DNA of 64,000 nucleotides from positions 157,782-221,781 of the forward strand of contig JAGLXL010000002.1 of assembly GCA_023132895.1 (NCBI GenBank), in the 5' to 3' direction. Positions 19,291 through 27,931 of this stretch are shown here, piece after piece. This DNA is from Nanobdellota archaeon (GTDB lineage Archaea > Nanobdellota > Nanobdellia > Woesearchaeales > JAGLXL01). Under the pieces are notes generated by a model. It had not been told where the DNA came from. It searched no databases and worked only from the letters and a program-made list of their open reading frames with translations. How positions within the stretch are numbered: the first letter of the stretch is position 1; each line of letters begins with the position of its first letter. Made by a program: the position numbers and the translations under genes.

Positions 19291-19603
19291 TTCGAACACC
19301 TGCTAAAATCTTCTTTCTCATACATGGTGAACATAAATTACCGCCATATGGGCGAGTCGGCCTTTTCTTGGTCTTAGCCATTTTTCTCATCTTATGAGGT
19401 CTTGCTCGGGCAACTCCAGCCAAAACCTTGCCGCAGCCACCACATTTAGCTTTTGAAGGCTGCTTCTCTTTGAAATGAACTACAGTTCGACCGCCTGGCA
19501 CTTTAGTTGAAACCATTCTTCTGCTTTGCCTAGACTTAAATCTGCCAAAACGACCCCCCCTGTCAACTTTCTTGAATTTTGATTTTTTCTGAACTCCTAC
19601 CAT
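19283..19603 (-). CDS. rpl34e: Ribosomal protein L34e
   Basis: 106 residues. The zinc-ribbon pairs CGGC and CSPC and the family motif RPTRPYGGNLC identify eL34 of the large subunit. An N-terminal basic stretch of about 20 residues (KKSKFKKVDRGGRFGRFKSR) is longer than in many archaea. It lies 1 bp downstream of the DUF106 gene in the operon. Confidence 0.95.
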   Translation of the reverse strand: MVGVQKKSKFKKVDRGGRFGRFKSRQSRRMVSTKVPGGRTVVHFKEKQPSKAKCGGCGKVLAGVARARPHKMRKMAKTKKRPTRPYGGNLCSPCMRKKILAGVRNV

Positions 19604-19604
19604 T

Positions 19605-20366
19605 TTAGTATAACCTCAATATCTTTCGCAAAGACATGCTAAAGACCAGTGAAAAGATAATATATAAAGCTAACCATCCTGGCTGCCAGCCCAAGATATC
19701 AAACTCACCTAACGGAGTCATTTTCTGATAATCAATTTTAATCACTCCAAATGTTTTTTTCCATTTATCTTCAATCTGTTCAGCATATTCCAAACTCTCA
19801 CTCACTATAACTTCTTTTGAAACCACCTTTCTTTTATTCTTAAAATCAATAAAATAACTGCCCTCTTCCAAAGCCTTTAACCCCCATACCACATCACCTT
19901 TAACTTCTTGTTTATCTTCACCTAAATTTTCAATTTGTTCTGGCAAGACAATCTCAACCTCACCTTCTAAATCTTCAATAAAGCTTGTGGTAATAGTAAA
20001 TTCATCACCTGGCATAATCGGCATAAAAGCCAAATGCGCCTGCATCCAGCCAAAAACAATTAAAATCGGCAATAAAGTAATCAAAGTTGCTTTAAAACTA
20101 TGCTTCATGTATTCCATATTTTTCTTCATGGATTCTTTCTGCATCACCATCACTTTCTCTGGCTCATTCTTCAGTTCTTTCATTTGCTTCTGGCTTGCTT
20201 TCATCTCTAACTTTAATTCCTTCATCTTTTCTTGGTTAGTTGCAAACTTATAGACCAAAGTAACTAACAGAGAAATAATTATTGAAATAACCAAAAGAGC
20301 CCAGATTGGCCCTAAACCCAGCAAGGGGTTCAATACCGGATCCAATAAACTGCCGAAAAATCCCAT
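19605..20366 (-). CDS. DUF106 YidC/EMC3-like membrane insertase
   Basis: 253 residues with three predicted membrane helices (about 20-40, 90-115 and 225-245). A charged coiled-coil between the first two (KMKELKLEMKASQKQMKELK) is the hallmark of archaeal DUF106 proteins, homologues of YidC/Oxa1/EMC3. These bind ribosomes and insert membrane proteins. Its place between secY and ribosomal genes fits this role. The segment of about 100 residues between helices 2 and 3 is beta-rich and may face outward. Translation likely uses the stem-loop ribosome-binding site at 20369-20393. Confidence 0.9.
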   Translation of the reverse strand: MGFFGSLLDPVLNPLLGLGPIWALLVISIIISLLVTLVYKFATNQEKMKELKLEMKASQKQMKELKNEPEKVMVMQKESMKKNMEYMKHSFKATLITLLPILIVFGWMQAHLAFMPIMPGDEFTITTSFIEDLEGEVEIVLPEQIENLGEDKQEVKGDVVWGLKALEEGSYFIDFKNKRKVVSKEVIVSESLEYAEQIEDKWKKTFGVIKIDYQKMTPLGEFDILGWQPGWLALYIIFSLVFSMSLRKILRLY

Positions 20367-20368
20367 TT

Positions 20369-20418
20369 GTTTGAAGACCTCTGGTTTTTAAACCTTGAAA
20401 ATTTCAAGGAAATTTTCA
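20369..20418 (-). promoter_or_regulatory. Hairpin plus Shine-Dalgarno stem-loop leader of DUF106 gene
   Basis: In mRNA sense, a 10-bp hairpin (TGAAAATTTC CTT GAAATTTTCA, 20396-20418) is followed after 2 nt by a stem GTTTAAAAACC AGA GGTCTTCAAAC (20369-20393). The GAGG Shine-Dalgarno sequence lies at the loop, 11 nt before the ATG. The same two-part arrangement precedes rps8 and, with two extra hairpins inserted, pheT. Confidence 0.75.
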
Positions 20419-20473
20419 TATTTTAACTCAGTTTAACCCTCATTTATAAAGATTACCCCATAAATTTACACAC

Positions 20474-20522
20474 GAAAATCTTTTTAGAGATTTTCTACGT
20501 AAATTCATTCCATGAATTTACG
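20474..20522 (-). repeat. Tandem hairpins across the secY stop codon
   Basis: An 11-bp perfect stem CGTAAATTCAT/ATGAATTTACG with a 3-nt loop (20498-20522) spans the last codons and the stop codon of secY. It is followed in mRNA sense by an 8-bp stem GAAAATCT/AGATTTTC (20474-20495). The pair could act as a processing or stability element between secY and the DUF106 gene. No U-tract typical of a terminator follows. Confidence 0.65.
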
Positions 20523-21899
20523 CATCATTGGATGCATGTCCATCATGTGCTGCTTGGCAATCTCTTCATATAACTTGTAAACAATCATGACTGCCAGCAA
20601 AATACCAGTTCCTCGCGACAAAGCCCCAGTTAAATCAGCTAAAGCTGCCACTAAACCAACTGCTGCTCCACCCATTACTGTTAATGGCCAGATATATCTT
20701 TTCAAAATACTTTCTAAAACCCGAGGATCACGCCTGAAACCAGGAATCTGCAGACCAGATGACATGATTTGATTTGCTTGTGAACGCGCATCCATATTTG
20801 CTGTCTGCATCCAAAATATTGAAAATACAATTGAACCAGCTACCATTATCAAAACATAAATCCCTGCTTGGCCAATATCTGCCAACCTTAAACCGCCTTT
20901 AATTAAAGTCCCTACAATATCTGGTGAATTAATCCAGGCTGCTAACCCGGTTACTGCTGTATTGCCGCTAAAGCCGCCTAAAAAAGTTGCATGGCCAATC
21001 CATCTCTCAACTAATCGCGCCCATAACTGAACATTAGCTAACAAAGCTGCCACTAAAATTACTGGAATATTTGAAGTATAGAAAAAATTCAATGGCCATC
21101 TAATCCCATGGCCTCGCACTCGACCAAAGGACAAGGGAATCTCAACCTTCATTGACTGCGTGTAAACTACAATCAAGAAAACTACAATCGTGCTTACCAA
21201 AGCTGCTATCTGCAGACCAGCTGTTACTGGATCCCCGCTAGTCAAGGATTGAAATAATGCTGGAATCGCTCCTGAAGCAATTTCTGGATTTAATGGACTT
21301 GGCAAGGGATTCAACGCTCTTAAGAAAATCTGCTGTGAAACACCTGCTGCAATAAACAAAGAAAGTCCAGAACCAAAACCCCATTTTGAAACAACTTCAT
21401 CCATAAACATAATCAAGATGCCGCCTAAAATAAGTTGAAAAACTAATATCAACTCTATTTGAAAAAACAAACTTGTTCCTGCCAATTCCGCTGCTGGCGC
21501 CAAACCACCCATAAAAACATAAATCCCTGCTTCAAAAACAATAAAAAATATCGACAAAACCTTCTGCAGTCCTTGAAATCTTTTTCTTCCGTCTGGGGAA
21601 GTCAGGTCCAGCTTCATAATGCCGGAGCCGCTTAACAATTGCAAAACAATGGATGCAGTTACAATTGGCCCAATACCTAAAGATAAAATACTCCCAAATG
21701 AAGCACCTAAGATAATTGATAAAAATTCAAATTGCTGCAGAGCATTTTGTCCTAAACCAAACAAAGGCACCAAACCCATAATAAAAAACAACAAGAGAAC
21801 AACTAAAGTCCATTTTAATTTCTCTTTAAAAGAAAGCCTTTTTTGCATTGGCCCCTTGACTTCGGGCAGATTTGCTAATAAATCATCTAGGAAACTCAT
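20505..21899 (-). CDS. secY: Protein translocase subunit SecY
   Basis: 464 residues with about ten membrane helices. Archaeal SecY features are visible (KEKLKWTLVVLLLFFIMGLV; GGGLRLADIGQAGIYVLIMV-like region). It is the channel of the Sec translocon, together with Sec61-beta encoded at 37641. The ATG overlaps the L15 stop codon, the classical spc-operon arrangement. Confidence 0.97.
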   Translation of the reverse strand: MSFLDDLLANLPEVKGPMQKRLSFKEKLKWTLVVLLLFFIMGLVPLFGLGQNALQQFEFLSIILGASFGSILSLGIGPIVTASIVLQLLSGSGIMKLDLTSPDGRKRFQGLQKVLSIFFIVFEAGIYVFMGGLAPAAELAGTSLFFQIELILVFQLILGGILIMFMDEVVSKWGFGSGLSLFIAAGVSQQIFLRALNPLPSPLNPEIASGAIPALFQSLTSGDPVTAGLQIAALVSTIVVFLIVVYTQSMKVEIPLSFGRVRGHGIRWPLNFFYTSNIPVILVAALLANVQLWARLVERWIGHATFLGGFSGNTAVTGLAAWINSPDIVGTLIKGGLRLADIGQAGIYVLIMVAGSIVFSIFWMQTANMDARSQANQIMSSGLQIPGFRRDPRVLESILKRYIWPLTVMGGAAVGLVAALADLTGALSRGTGILLAVMIVYKLYEEIAKQHMMDMHPMMRKFME

Positions 21900-22447
21900 T
21901 GTTCTTTTTCACCTTTAGGCTCCTCCTTGCGAGGCACTGAAGCCACTTTACGTGGTGCCAGAGGCTCGCCTTCACGTGTCTCTGAAACTTTCTTCTCCCC
22001 TTCAGGGGCACCAGAGGCTTTGCCTCTCTGTGCTTCTTTCAAAACTTCGCCGCCAGCTTTAATAATTTTTTCTTCAGCCTTTTTGGAAACCTGGCCTTTA
22101 ACTTGAATTTTAACTTTGATATCTCCGCTGCTTAGTAATTTATAACCTAATTTATTTAAATCAACAACTCCTTCATTTTTAACCAAACCTTTCTCCAACA
22201 ATCTACTAAAATCACCTAAATTAATACCTTTCAAATCCTTTTTAACACCATGATGAATAAATCCCCTTTTGCCTAACTTCTCCTTGCGCGCTTGAGCAGT
22301 CGGCATCCTCTGCTGGCCTCTCTTACCAAAACCACCTCTGCCTCGGCCTCCTCGATTGCCAGCTCCTCTCCTCTTCTTCTTGGCTCCGCCGCCATGAGTG
22401 TGGCTTCCGCGATACCTGCTCCGCTTATTTCTTTTACCAACAACCAT
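21896..22447 (-). CDS. rpl15: Ribosomal protein L15 with repeat-derived tail
   Basis: The N-terminal Gly/Arg-rich segment (SRYRGSHTHGGGAKKKRRGA) and the following core identify uL15. The last roughly 50 residues, after KAEEKIIKAGGEVLKEA, are an extension rich in Arg, Gly, Glu and Pro (QRGKASGAPEGEKK, VSETREGEPLAP). It is encoded by a chain of DNA palindromes and resembles tails of S3 and L22. The core is complete, so the extension is an addition rather than a replacement. Confidence 0.95.
   Translation of the reverse strand: MVVGKRNKRSRYRGSHTHGGGAKKKRRGAGNRGGRGRGGFGKRGQQRMPTAQARKEKLGKRGFIHHGVKKDLKGINLGDFSRLLEKGLVKNEGVVDLNKLGYKLLSSGDIKVKIQVKGQVSKKAEEKIIKAGGEVLKEAQRGKASGAPEGEKKVSETREGEPLAPRKVASVPRKEEPKGEKEQ
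21922..22033. repeat. In-frame palindrome chain in the L15 tail
   Basis: Successive hairpins lie inside the reading frame: CCTC CTTGC GAGG (21922-21934), CCAC TTTAC GTGG (21943-21955) and CCCC TTCA GGGG (21997-22008). The last is a double stem, GCAC-c-AGAGGC TTT GCCTCT-ct-GTGC (22008-22033). The CCCC-GGGG plus AGAGGC-GCCTCT unit recurs in the S3 tail, with the outer pair changed to GTAC/GTAC. Confidence 0.8.
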
Positions 22448-22794
22448 TATAACATCCTCTTGATCAAATCATTAATCTTATCTCCCCGATAACCTAATCC
22501 ACCGCCTACTTTAAACGGTACTTTGATTCCCTTTCTTCCAAAACCTTTCCGAGGAGGATGCAAAAAATACACTTTACCTTTCTTCCTTTTTTCCATTTCT
22601 TTCAAAGTTTCTTCGCTTACTTCACCCCAAGTTACTAAATCTTTTACTTTAATAATCATACCTTTTAATTCAGGTTTTGCCTCTAAAATCACACAATTAT
22701 TTTTTCTTCTAAAGCCCAACATCTTCAAGGTATCTTTAACTCCTTGAGTGAATCCAATCTTGCTCCTGATTAAAATAACAGCTGTTTTAGTCAT
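22447..22794 (-). CDS. rpl30: Ribosomal protein L30
   Basis: 115 residues. AVILIRSKIGFTQGVKDTLK and the LGFRRKNNCVI region identify uL30. It is shorter than the usual archaeal form of about 150 residues. GYRGDKINDLIKRML closes the protein. The gene abuts L15 and overlaps S5 by 4 bp. Confidence 0.94.
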   Translation of the reverse strand: MTKTAVILIRSKIGFTQGVKDTLKMLGFRRKNNCVILEAKPELKGMIIKVKDLVTWGEVSEETLKEMEKRKKGKVYFLHPPRKGFGRKGIKVPFKVGGGLGYRGDKINDLIKRML

Positions 22795-23615
22795 TGTTTT
22801 ACCTTCCCTTCCATCAATCCCACATTCGGGGAAAAATTAGGATTAGCTTTAACTTCCATCAAATTTTTCAAAGCATTAAAACAAGCTCTGACTAAATTAA
22901 TCTTTGTTTTGGTTTTCCCGGTTGTTTTACAAAAAACATCATTAATGCCTGCTAATTTTAGCATCTTGCCGCATTCTTCTTCAATAATCAAACCCTTGCC
23001 CTTTGGTGCTGGTATCAACTCAACAATGACTGATCCACTTTTACCCTTAACCTTAAATGGAATTGAATGTGGATTCTTACATCCGCACAACCAGCTTCCG
23101 CAGCCTCTTCTGATTTTTTTAATACTTAATTTTGCTTCCCTATTCGCTTTATCACGAGCTGGAACTGTTTCATTGCTCTTGCCCCAGCCCAAGCCAATAT
23201 AACCATTATTATTGCCTACAATAGCATAAGTTGTAAATGAAATCTTATTTCCTTCTGGGGTTTTTTTCTGTGTTTGTTTGAAAATTCTCCGCTGTCCACC
23301 GCCAAACTTACCTCTCGACTGACCAACCAATAACAAATCATTTTCCAATTCAGGCAGCAAGACCTCTACAATTTCAGGTTCTAAGATTAATTTACCCCGG
23401 TCTAAAATCTCATCAATATCAGTAATTCCACCTGATAAAACCTTCTTGCCCAGTTCAGTTTTTGGCTTCCAGCCCTCTTTCAAAACTTCAGTTGGTGTTT
23501 TTTCTACCTCAACCTTTTTTTCTGGTTCAACAATTTCTTTTTCTTCTAACTCTTCTGCTTCCTGGTCTGATTCTCTTTTGCTCTCTTCCTTGTCAGGTAG
23601 TTTTTCCTTTTCCAT
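22791..23615 (-). CDS. rps5: Ribosomal protein S5 with acidic N-terminal extension
   Basis: The ATG at 23615 lies 1 bp after the L18 stop codon and is preferred to an in-frame upstream codon inside L18. The dsRNA-binding and C-terminal domains of uS5 are complete (VVGNNNGYIGLGWGKSNE-type motif; APKGKGLI). The first roughly 55 residues are a Glu/Lys-rich extension not usual for S5. A Cys-rich insert (RRGCGSWLCGCK) is present, as in other archaeal S5. Confidence 0.95.
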   Translation of the reverse strand: MEKEKLPDKEESKRESDQEAEELEEKEIVEPEKKVEVEKTPTEVLKEGWKPKTELGKKVLSGGITDIDEILDRGKLILEPEIVEVLLPELENDLLLVGQSRGKFGGGQRRIFKQTQKKTPEGNKISFTTYAIVGNNNGYIGLGWGKSNETVPARDKANREAKLSIKKIRRGCGSWLCGCKNPHSIPFKVKGKSGSVIVELIPAPKGKGLIIEEECGKMLKLAGINDVFCKTTGKTKTKINLVRACFNALKNLMEVKANPNFSPNVGLMEGKVKQ

Positions 23616-23616
23616 T

Positions 23617-24105
23617 TTAGATCTTCTTTTTAACCTCTTCAAACATTTTTTCAATTTCCGGTTTAATGTGTTTGCCTTTAATCCTGTCTTCTGCTGGCAG
23701 CATTTCCTTATCACAATTAATTCCTAAACCACCTTCAATTGCTCCAGCTACACAAGCATAAATTTTATTGCCCTTAATCGACGGCTTAAAACCAATATCT
23801 AAAATAACTTCTTTAACACCTTTTTTCACTGCTTCTTTAGCCAATAAATATCCAGTCAAATAAGCTGCTGGCAGATTTTTCTTGCTTCCTTGCCAACCTA
23901 ATTTCTCCAAAGCTTGGGAGCTCAATCCTGCTAAAACCTTGTCGCCTTCTGGATTATAGCCAATAATCTGGCCAATAATCTTACTCAAAGTTACTCTAAT
24001 AACTAACCTTGGTTTGCCAGCTGATAAAAACTTCAACCGTTTCCGGTAATCAGTTTTTCCTTGTCTTACTCTTCTGAATGCTACTACTTTAGGCTTTTTT
24101 CTCAT
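23617..24105 (-). CDS. rpl18: Ribosomal protein L18
   Basis: 162 residues. Family motifs include TDYRKRLKFLSAGKPRLVIR and the conserved C-terminal KGKHIKPEIEKMFEEV. uL18 binds 5S rRNA together with L5. The start overlaps the L19e end by 17 bp. Confidence 0.96.
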   Translation of the reverse strand: MRKKPKVVAFRRVRQGKTDYRKRLKFLSAGKPRLVIRVTLSKIIGQIIGYNPEGDKVLAGLSSQALEKLGWQGSKKNLPAAYLTGYLLAKEAVKKGVKEVILDIGFKPSIKGNKIYACVAGAIEGGLGINCDKEMLPAEDRIKGKHIKPEIEKMFEEVKKKI

Positions 24106-24550
24106 CTTTCAATAGTTTATGTTCTTCCATATACAACTTAATGTGTCTTTTATTTCTGAAAAAGCCGCCTTTGGCTTTCAAATATAAATCTCGATAGGTT
24201 TTTTTCTCAATCATCTCACGGTCTCTTAATTTTTTCAAAAGTTCTCTTTGAGCTCTGATTTTGGACATCCAGGCTTCTTTCTTCCCTAATCTTGCATACT
24301 TGCTTCCTTTTCTGCTTCCTGCTCCTCTCCGGCTGCCCTTTCTCTTTTGTCTCAAAATTTTTCTTGCCCGTACTCTTGAATTATAACCTTTTTTCTTAAC
24401 TGAAATAATTCCCTGATTAATCAAGGATTTAATATCTGCTCTGGTGATTGCTTCTTGGATATCACCCAGATTTTCAGGATCAAAGTGAATCTTCTTGGTT
24501 GAACATTTCAAAATTTCCGCAGCTAACCTTTTTTGATTTTTTAATTCCAT
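24089..24550 (-). CDS. rpl19e: Ribosomal protein L19e
   Basis: 153 residues. The N-terminal LKNQKRLAAEILKCS and the basic GSRRGAGSRKGSKYARL motif identify eL19, an archaeal/eukaryotic large-subunit protein. The gene is tightly packed between L32e and L18. Confidence 0.96.
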   Translation of the reverse strand: MELKNQKRLAAEILKCSTKKIHFDPENLGDIQEAITRADIKSLINQGIISVKKKGYNSRVRARKILRQKRKGSRRGAGSRKGSKYARLGKKEAWMSKIRAQRELLKKLRDREMIEKKTYRDLYLKAKGGFFRNKRHIKLYMEEHKLLKDEKKA

Positions 24551-24551
24551 T

Positions 24552-25136
24552 TTAGCTCTTCTTAGTCAAAATTTTATCTTTTTCCTTTTTATCTTCTTTC
24601 TTCTTGTCTTCTTCATTCACTTCTTCTTTTGTTTCTTTCTTTGCTTCCTTTGGCTTGGCTTTTTTCTTGCTTTTCTCTGCTTTAGTCTTTCTTTCTTCAC
24701 TCCTCTTTTTTGATTCTTCTCTTTCTTTCTTGACTTTCTCAACAAAAGCTTTTGTATCTCTAATATTCAAAATCTGCAAACCTTTTTCTTCAGCTTTTTT
24801 AATCAAATCTAATTTTTTTCTTTTGCCGACTTTACTGCCGATCACTACACCATCTTCTTCTTTTTTCAGATTATTTAAATCATTAAAACTGCAGACTAAA
24901 ACAAAATTTAATCCAGATTTATGCAAACCCCTTACTTCTTTAGGTGAGCCCCAGCCTTTTCTTGGTTTGGCTTCATGCCCTTTTTTATTTAATCTTAATT
25001 TTGATTGGATGCCCTTTGGCCTTCTCCAGCTTGGATTATTCCTTGTTTTTTTCTTTTTAGTAATCTCTTGTCTTCTAAAAACTGGCTGTTTCTTCTTTTT
25101 CATCGCCCGCACTTTCAATAAATTTTCTTTGCTCAT
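24552..25136 (-). CDS. rpl32e: Ribosomal protein L32e with Lys/Glu tail
   Basis: The first 140 residues match eL32 (PVFRRQEITKKKKTRNNPSW, RRPKGIQSKLRLNKKG, GYGSP-like WGSPKEVRGLH). The last 55 residues are a Lys/Glu/Asp-rich tail unlike the compact family form. The tail has low complexity but no clear DNA palindromes, unlike L15, S3 and L22. It overlaps L6 by 4 bp. Confidence 0.95.
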   Translation of the reverse strand: MSKENLLKVRAMKKKKQPVFRRQEITKKKKTRNNPSWRRPKGIQSKLRLNKKGHEAKPRKGWGSPKEVRGLHKSGLNFVLVCSFNDLNNLKKEEDGVVIGSKVGKRKKLDLIKKAEEKGLQILNIRDTKAFVEKVKKEREESKKRSEERKTKAEKSKKKAKPKEAKKETKEEVNEEDKKKEDKKEKDKILTKKS

Positions 25137-25675
25137 TTTAATTCCTTGCCGTCCTTATTGGTAATATAAATTCCGTCTTGAAAAATTCTTCTGTCTCGGC
25201 CCCTCACCACTGTCAACAGTTCAATGCTGGCAGCTGTCTGGGCAGTTAATTCCTTATCAATTCCTTCTACCTTGACCTTGTCTCCTTCCACCGCCACTTT
25301 GACGCTTTCTTTGATTGTTATTTTCCTTGGGCTGTTCTCCCCTAAAAAATTCTTAATCAAAAATTCATTGCCAGCTACTGAAACATTCATTGGAAAGTGG
25401 CCTGAGCAAATCTTTAATTCATAAACATGGCCTTCTGTTACTCCCTTGAACATATTTCTGATATGTGAATGAAAAGTATACAACATTCTTTTTTCCCTTT
25501 TGGTTGCCTTCAGACTCTCAAGCAAGACCTTATCCTTAACTTCAATTTTAATTCGAGGATCTAACAGCCTCCTCTTTACTTCTCCTTTTGGTCCTTTAAC
25601 TATTAAAATACCTTTTTCATACTTAACTTCCACACCTTCTGGCCAAGCCAGCCCTTCTTTAATGTCTGATTTCAT
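25133..25675 (-). CDS. rpl6: Ribosomal protein L6
   Basis: 180 residues with the duplicated L6 fold. GILIVKGPKGEVKRRL and the C-terminal ASIELLTVVRGRDRRIFQDG motif are diagnostic for uL6 near the GTPase centre. Confidence 0.96.
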   Translation of the reverse strand: MKSDIKEGLAWPEGVEVKYEKGILIVKGPKGEVKRRLLDPRIKIEVKDKVLLESLKATKREKRMLYTFHSHIRNMFKGVTEGHVYELKICSGHFPMNVSVAGNEFLIKNFLGENSPRKITIKESVKVAVEGDKVKVEGIDKELTAQTAASIELLTVVRGRDRRIFQDGIYITNKDGKELK

Positions 25676-25676
25676 G

Positions 25677-26069
25677 TTAATAACAGTAAGCGATTAATTT
25701 TCCTCCAGTTTTCTTTTCTCTTGCTTCAAAATGGGTTAAATAACCCTTAGGAGTTGAAATAATAATAATACCAAAATCCTTGGCTGGCAAATATCTTTTT
25801 TCCCATTTTTCTAAATCAACATACTTTGTACTAAAGCGAGGCTTGATGACGCCGCATTTATTGACATTGCCCAGTAAATTAATCTCTAAAACACCGCCTT
25901 TGCCGTCTTCAATTACTTTGAATTTGCCTAGATAACCATGAGCATTTAAAATCGTCAAAATCTTTTGGATTTCTTTTGAGGCTGGTTTGGCTAAACAGAC
26001 CTTTCTTCCGATTTTTTCTGCGTTCACGATTTTTGATAATATGTTTGCTAATGGATCATTTAAAGTCAT
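25677..26069 (-). CDS. rps8: Ribosomal protein S8
   Basis: 130 residues. DPLANILSKIVNAEK and the C-terminal LGIIIISTPKGYLTH-like region identify uS8. Its ribosome-binding site, AGGAGG 8 nt before the ATG, is carried in the loop of a stem-loop that also precedes pheT and the DUF106 gene. Confidence 0.96.
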   Translation of the reverse strand: MTLNDPLANILSKIVNAEKIGRKVCLAKPASKEIQKILTILNAHGYLGKFKVIEDGKGGVLEINLLGNVNKCGVIKPRFSTKYVDLEKWEKRYLPAKDFGIIIISTPKGYLTHFEAREKKTGGKLIAYCY

Positions 26070-26115
26070 GTTGAAAACCTCCTAGTTTTTAACAATTGAA
26101 AATTTTTGATTTTCA
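26070..26115 (-). promoter_or_regulatory. Hairpin plus Shine-Dalgarno stem-loop leader of rps8
   Basis: In mRNA sense, the 7-bp hairpin TGAAAAT CAAAA ATTTTCA (26097-26115) is followed 3 nt later by GTTAAAAAC TAGGAG GTTTTCAAC (26070-26093). The AGGAG lies in the loop. The stem has one A-C mismatch at the same position as in the pheT copy. It probably presents the ribosome-binding site for rps8 inside the operon. Confidence 0.75.
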
Positions 26116-26128
26116 TATTTTTTTAACC

Positions 26129-26359
26129 TCAGCTGAATTTTTTAAACCCCAAATCTAAACCAATTTCTCTAAAGCATTGTCTGCACAAGCCCACTCCATA
26201 TTTTCTGATATGGCCGCCGTGTCTGCCGCATCGCTTGCATTTTCTCAAGGATTTTCCGCAACTTCTTTCTTTTGGCTTATTATGCTTCAAAAATTTAGCT
26301 AACTTCACTGGTTTGGCTTTCAATTGCGTAAATGCTTTTTTATAATCACTCGTTGTCAT
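26129..26359 (-). CDS. rps14: Ribosomal protein S14
   Basis: 76 residues from the ATG at 26359, which lies inside the end of L5 and just after GAGGAGGAAG. Zinc ligands CKRC and CRQC and the ending [17 protein letters not shown] identify uS14. It is longer at the N-terminus than the minimal archaeal form of about 55 residues. Confidence 0.94.
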   Translation of the reverse strand: MTTSDYKKAFTQLKAKPVKLAKFLKHNKPKERSCGKSLRKCKRCGRHGGHIRKYGVGLCRQCFREIGLDLGFKKFS

Positions 26360-26879
26360 CTTCTTCCTCCTCAATTTTCAGATTAAATTCTTTTTTCATA
26401 AATTCAACACTTTCTTCTTTTGCCATAACATGGGTTTTGGGAATCTTTTTCTTTTGGATTCTTCTTCTTTTGATTCTAAATCCCGGTCTTTCCAAAGTTA
26501 CTGCCACTTCCAAACCCATAATCTTGATTTCTGGGTCGTATTTAAGGCCTGGAATATCAATATATTCTGCAATACCAAAAGCTAGATTGCCCTGGTCATC
26601 AAAATTATTTAAACTTAACATATTGTCTTTGGCTTCCAGTAAATTTTTCAAAATTTCAATTGCTTTTTTGTGCCTCAAGGTTATTTTACAGCCAATTGAC
26701 AATCCCGGTCTCAATCCCCATCCAGGAATTCTTTTTTGAGTAGTTGTATTGACTGCTTCAACTCCAGTGATCATTTTCAATAATTTTTTCCCCTTCTTCA
26801 ATTTATCTTCATCTTTGCCAACCCCAACATTCAGGGTCACTTTCTCGATCCGAATTTTTCTCATTGAGTTTTCAGTCAT
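26346..26879 (-). CDS. rpl5: Ribosomal protein L5
   Basis: The ATG at 26879 overlaps the S4e stop codon (ATGACTGA), giving 177 residues. [16 protein letters not shown] and the [12 protein letters not shown] motif identify uL5, which contacts 5S rRNA. The acidic C-terminus (EEEDDNE) overlaps the rps14 start and provides its Shine-Dalgarno sequence. Confidence 0.95.
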   Translation of the reverse strand: MTENSMRKIRIEKVTLNVGVGKDEDKLKKGKKLLKMITGVEAVNTTTQKRIPGWGLRPGLSIGCKITLRHKKAIEILKNLLEAKDNMLSLNNFDDQGNLAFGIAEYIDIPGLKYDPEIKIMGLEVAVTLERPGFRIKRRRIQKKKIPKTHVMAKEESVEFMKKEFNLKIEEEEDDNE

Positions 26880-27549
26880 TTTCAATCTTGATCTTGCCGC
26901 CAATTACTAAAGCATAAGCTTTCGAAGTTTCAATTTTTTCTTTGTCTTTTTCAAAGATAATCTTCTTTCCTTCAATTTCCTGTAGCACACCTTGGCTGCC
27001 TGCGCGATTTCCTTTCAATAAATAAATCTGGGCTCCCTTTTTCAATTCCAAAACTTCCTTGATCTTTAAGCTTGGCAGTTCCAATAGCAAGGAATCTCCT
27101 ACTTTGGCTTTAGTCTCAGTCAAAATATTCTTGCCGTCATGCAAATTCAATTGTATTTTTCCTTTGCCTAAAACTGTCTTGCCCACTACTTTACTGATTT
27201 TAACCTTGCTTTCTTCTTCACTAATCTCTTTGACAATTAATCTTCCCTTTTTATCTAAAATTATTCTATAATTTTTCTTAACTTCAGGAAAACTCAAAAC
27301 ATCCATTATCCCGATAATATATTTTGGATCTTTTCTTTTCTTGCCGTCAACTAAAACATCTTTCTTATGCAAAATATTCCTCACATCTCTGCTTGTTTTA
27401 CCGTAACCTAAATCCTTTAACACAATATTAAGTGGCAGGCCAAATTCCATAGCATGAGCTCCTGGATTTGGTTTGATTATGAATTTCTTCTCCTTTCTGC
27501 GTATCAGCCATGTTGCCGGTGTGTAGTTTCTTTTTAGATAACCTTTCAT
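26872..27549 (-). CDS. rps4e: Ribosomal protein S4e
   Basis: 225 residues. The S4-like RNA-binding part (LNIVLKDLGYGKTSRDVRNI) and the C-terminal KOW-like part (LLKGNRAGSQGVLQEI) identify eS4 of the small subunit. It overlaps L24 by 4 bp. Confidence 0.96.
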   Translation of the reverse strand: MKGYLKRNYTPATWLIRRKEKKFIIKPNPGAHAMEFGLPLNIVLKDLGYGKTSRDVRNILHKKDVLVDGKKRKDPKYIIGIMDVLSFPEVKKNYRIILDKKGRLIVKEISEEESKVKISKVVGKTVLGKGKIQLNLHDGKNILTETKAKVGDSLLLELPSLKIKEVLELKKGAQIYLLKGNRAGSQGVLQEIEGKKIIFEKDKEKIETSKAYALVIGGKIKIEND

Positions 27550-27929
27550 TTTTTCTTTGTCTCCAATTTAGCTTTTCTTTTTCTGTCTTCTAGGTCTAAA
27601 TCCACAATGGTTAAATTTGAAGGGTCAAGTGACTTCAAGACCTTGCTCCCTTCCTTCTTGACCAGTTCAATTCCAGTAATATAAACCTTGTACGATTTCC
27701 TGTCAATTCTTTCAATCTTGCCTTCTTTTTTTCTGAATTGCCCTCTCAAAATCTTAACCTTATCCCCTTTTCTGACCGGGACATTTCTTTTGCCGTATTT
27801 TTTGATTAAATCTTTGCTCAAATGAATTGAAACCAAATTCTTCCTCAAATGCAAAGGAGCTTTCGCTCTGTATTTGTGCTGCTTCCTTGGTTTCTTGCTT
27901 CCTTTCCATGCTTTTGAAAACTTTCTCAT
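27546..27929 (-). CDS. rpl24: Ribosomal protein L24
   Basis: The ATG at 27929 lies 2 bp after the L14 stop codon and gives 127 residues. The KOW motif (VRKGDKVKILRGQFRKKEGK) identifies uL24. An earlier in-frame start inside L14 is not supported. Confidence 0.95.
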   Translation of the reverse strand: MRKFSKAWKGSKKPRKQHKYRAKAPLHLRKNLVSIHLSKDLIKKYGKRNVPVRKGDKVKILRGQFRKKEGKIERIDRKSYKVYITGIELVKKEGSKVLKSLDPSNLTIVDLDLEDRKRKAKLETKKK

Positions 27930-27931
27930 CT

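Noticed and set aside
20474..20522. Intrinsic terminator after secY
   Set aside because: There is no following T-run in mRNA sense, and the downstream genes L34e and L14e belong to the same operon.
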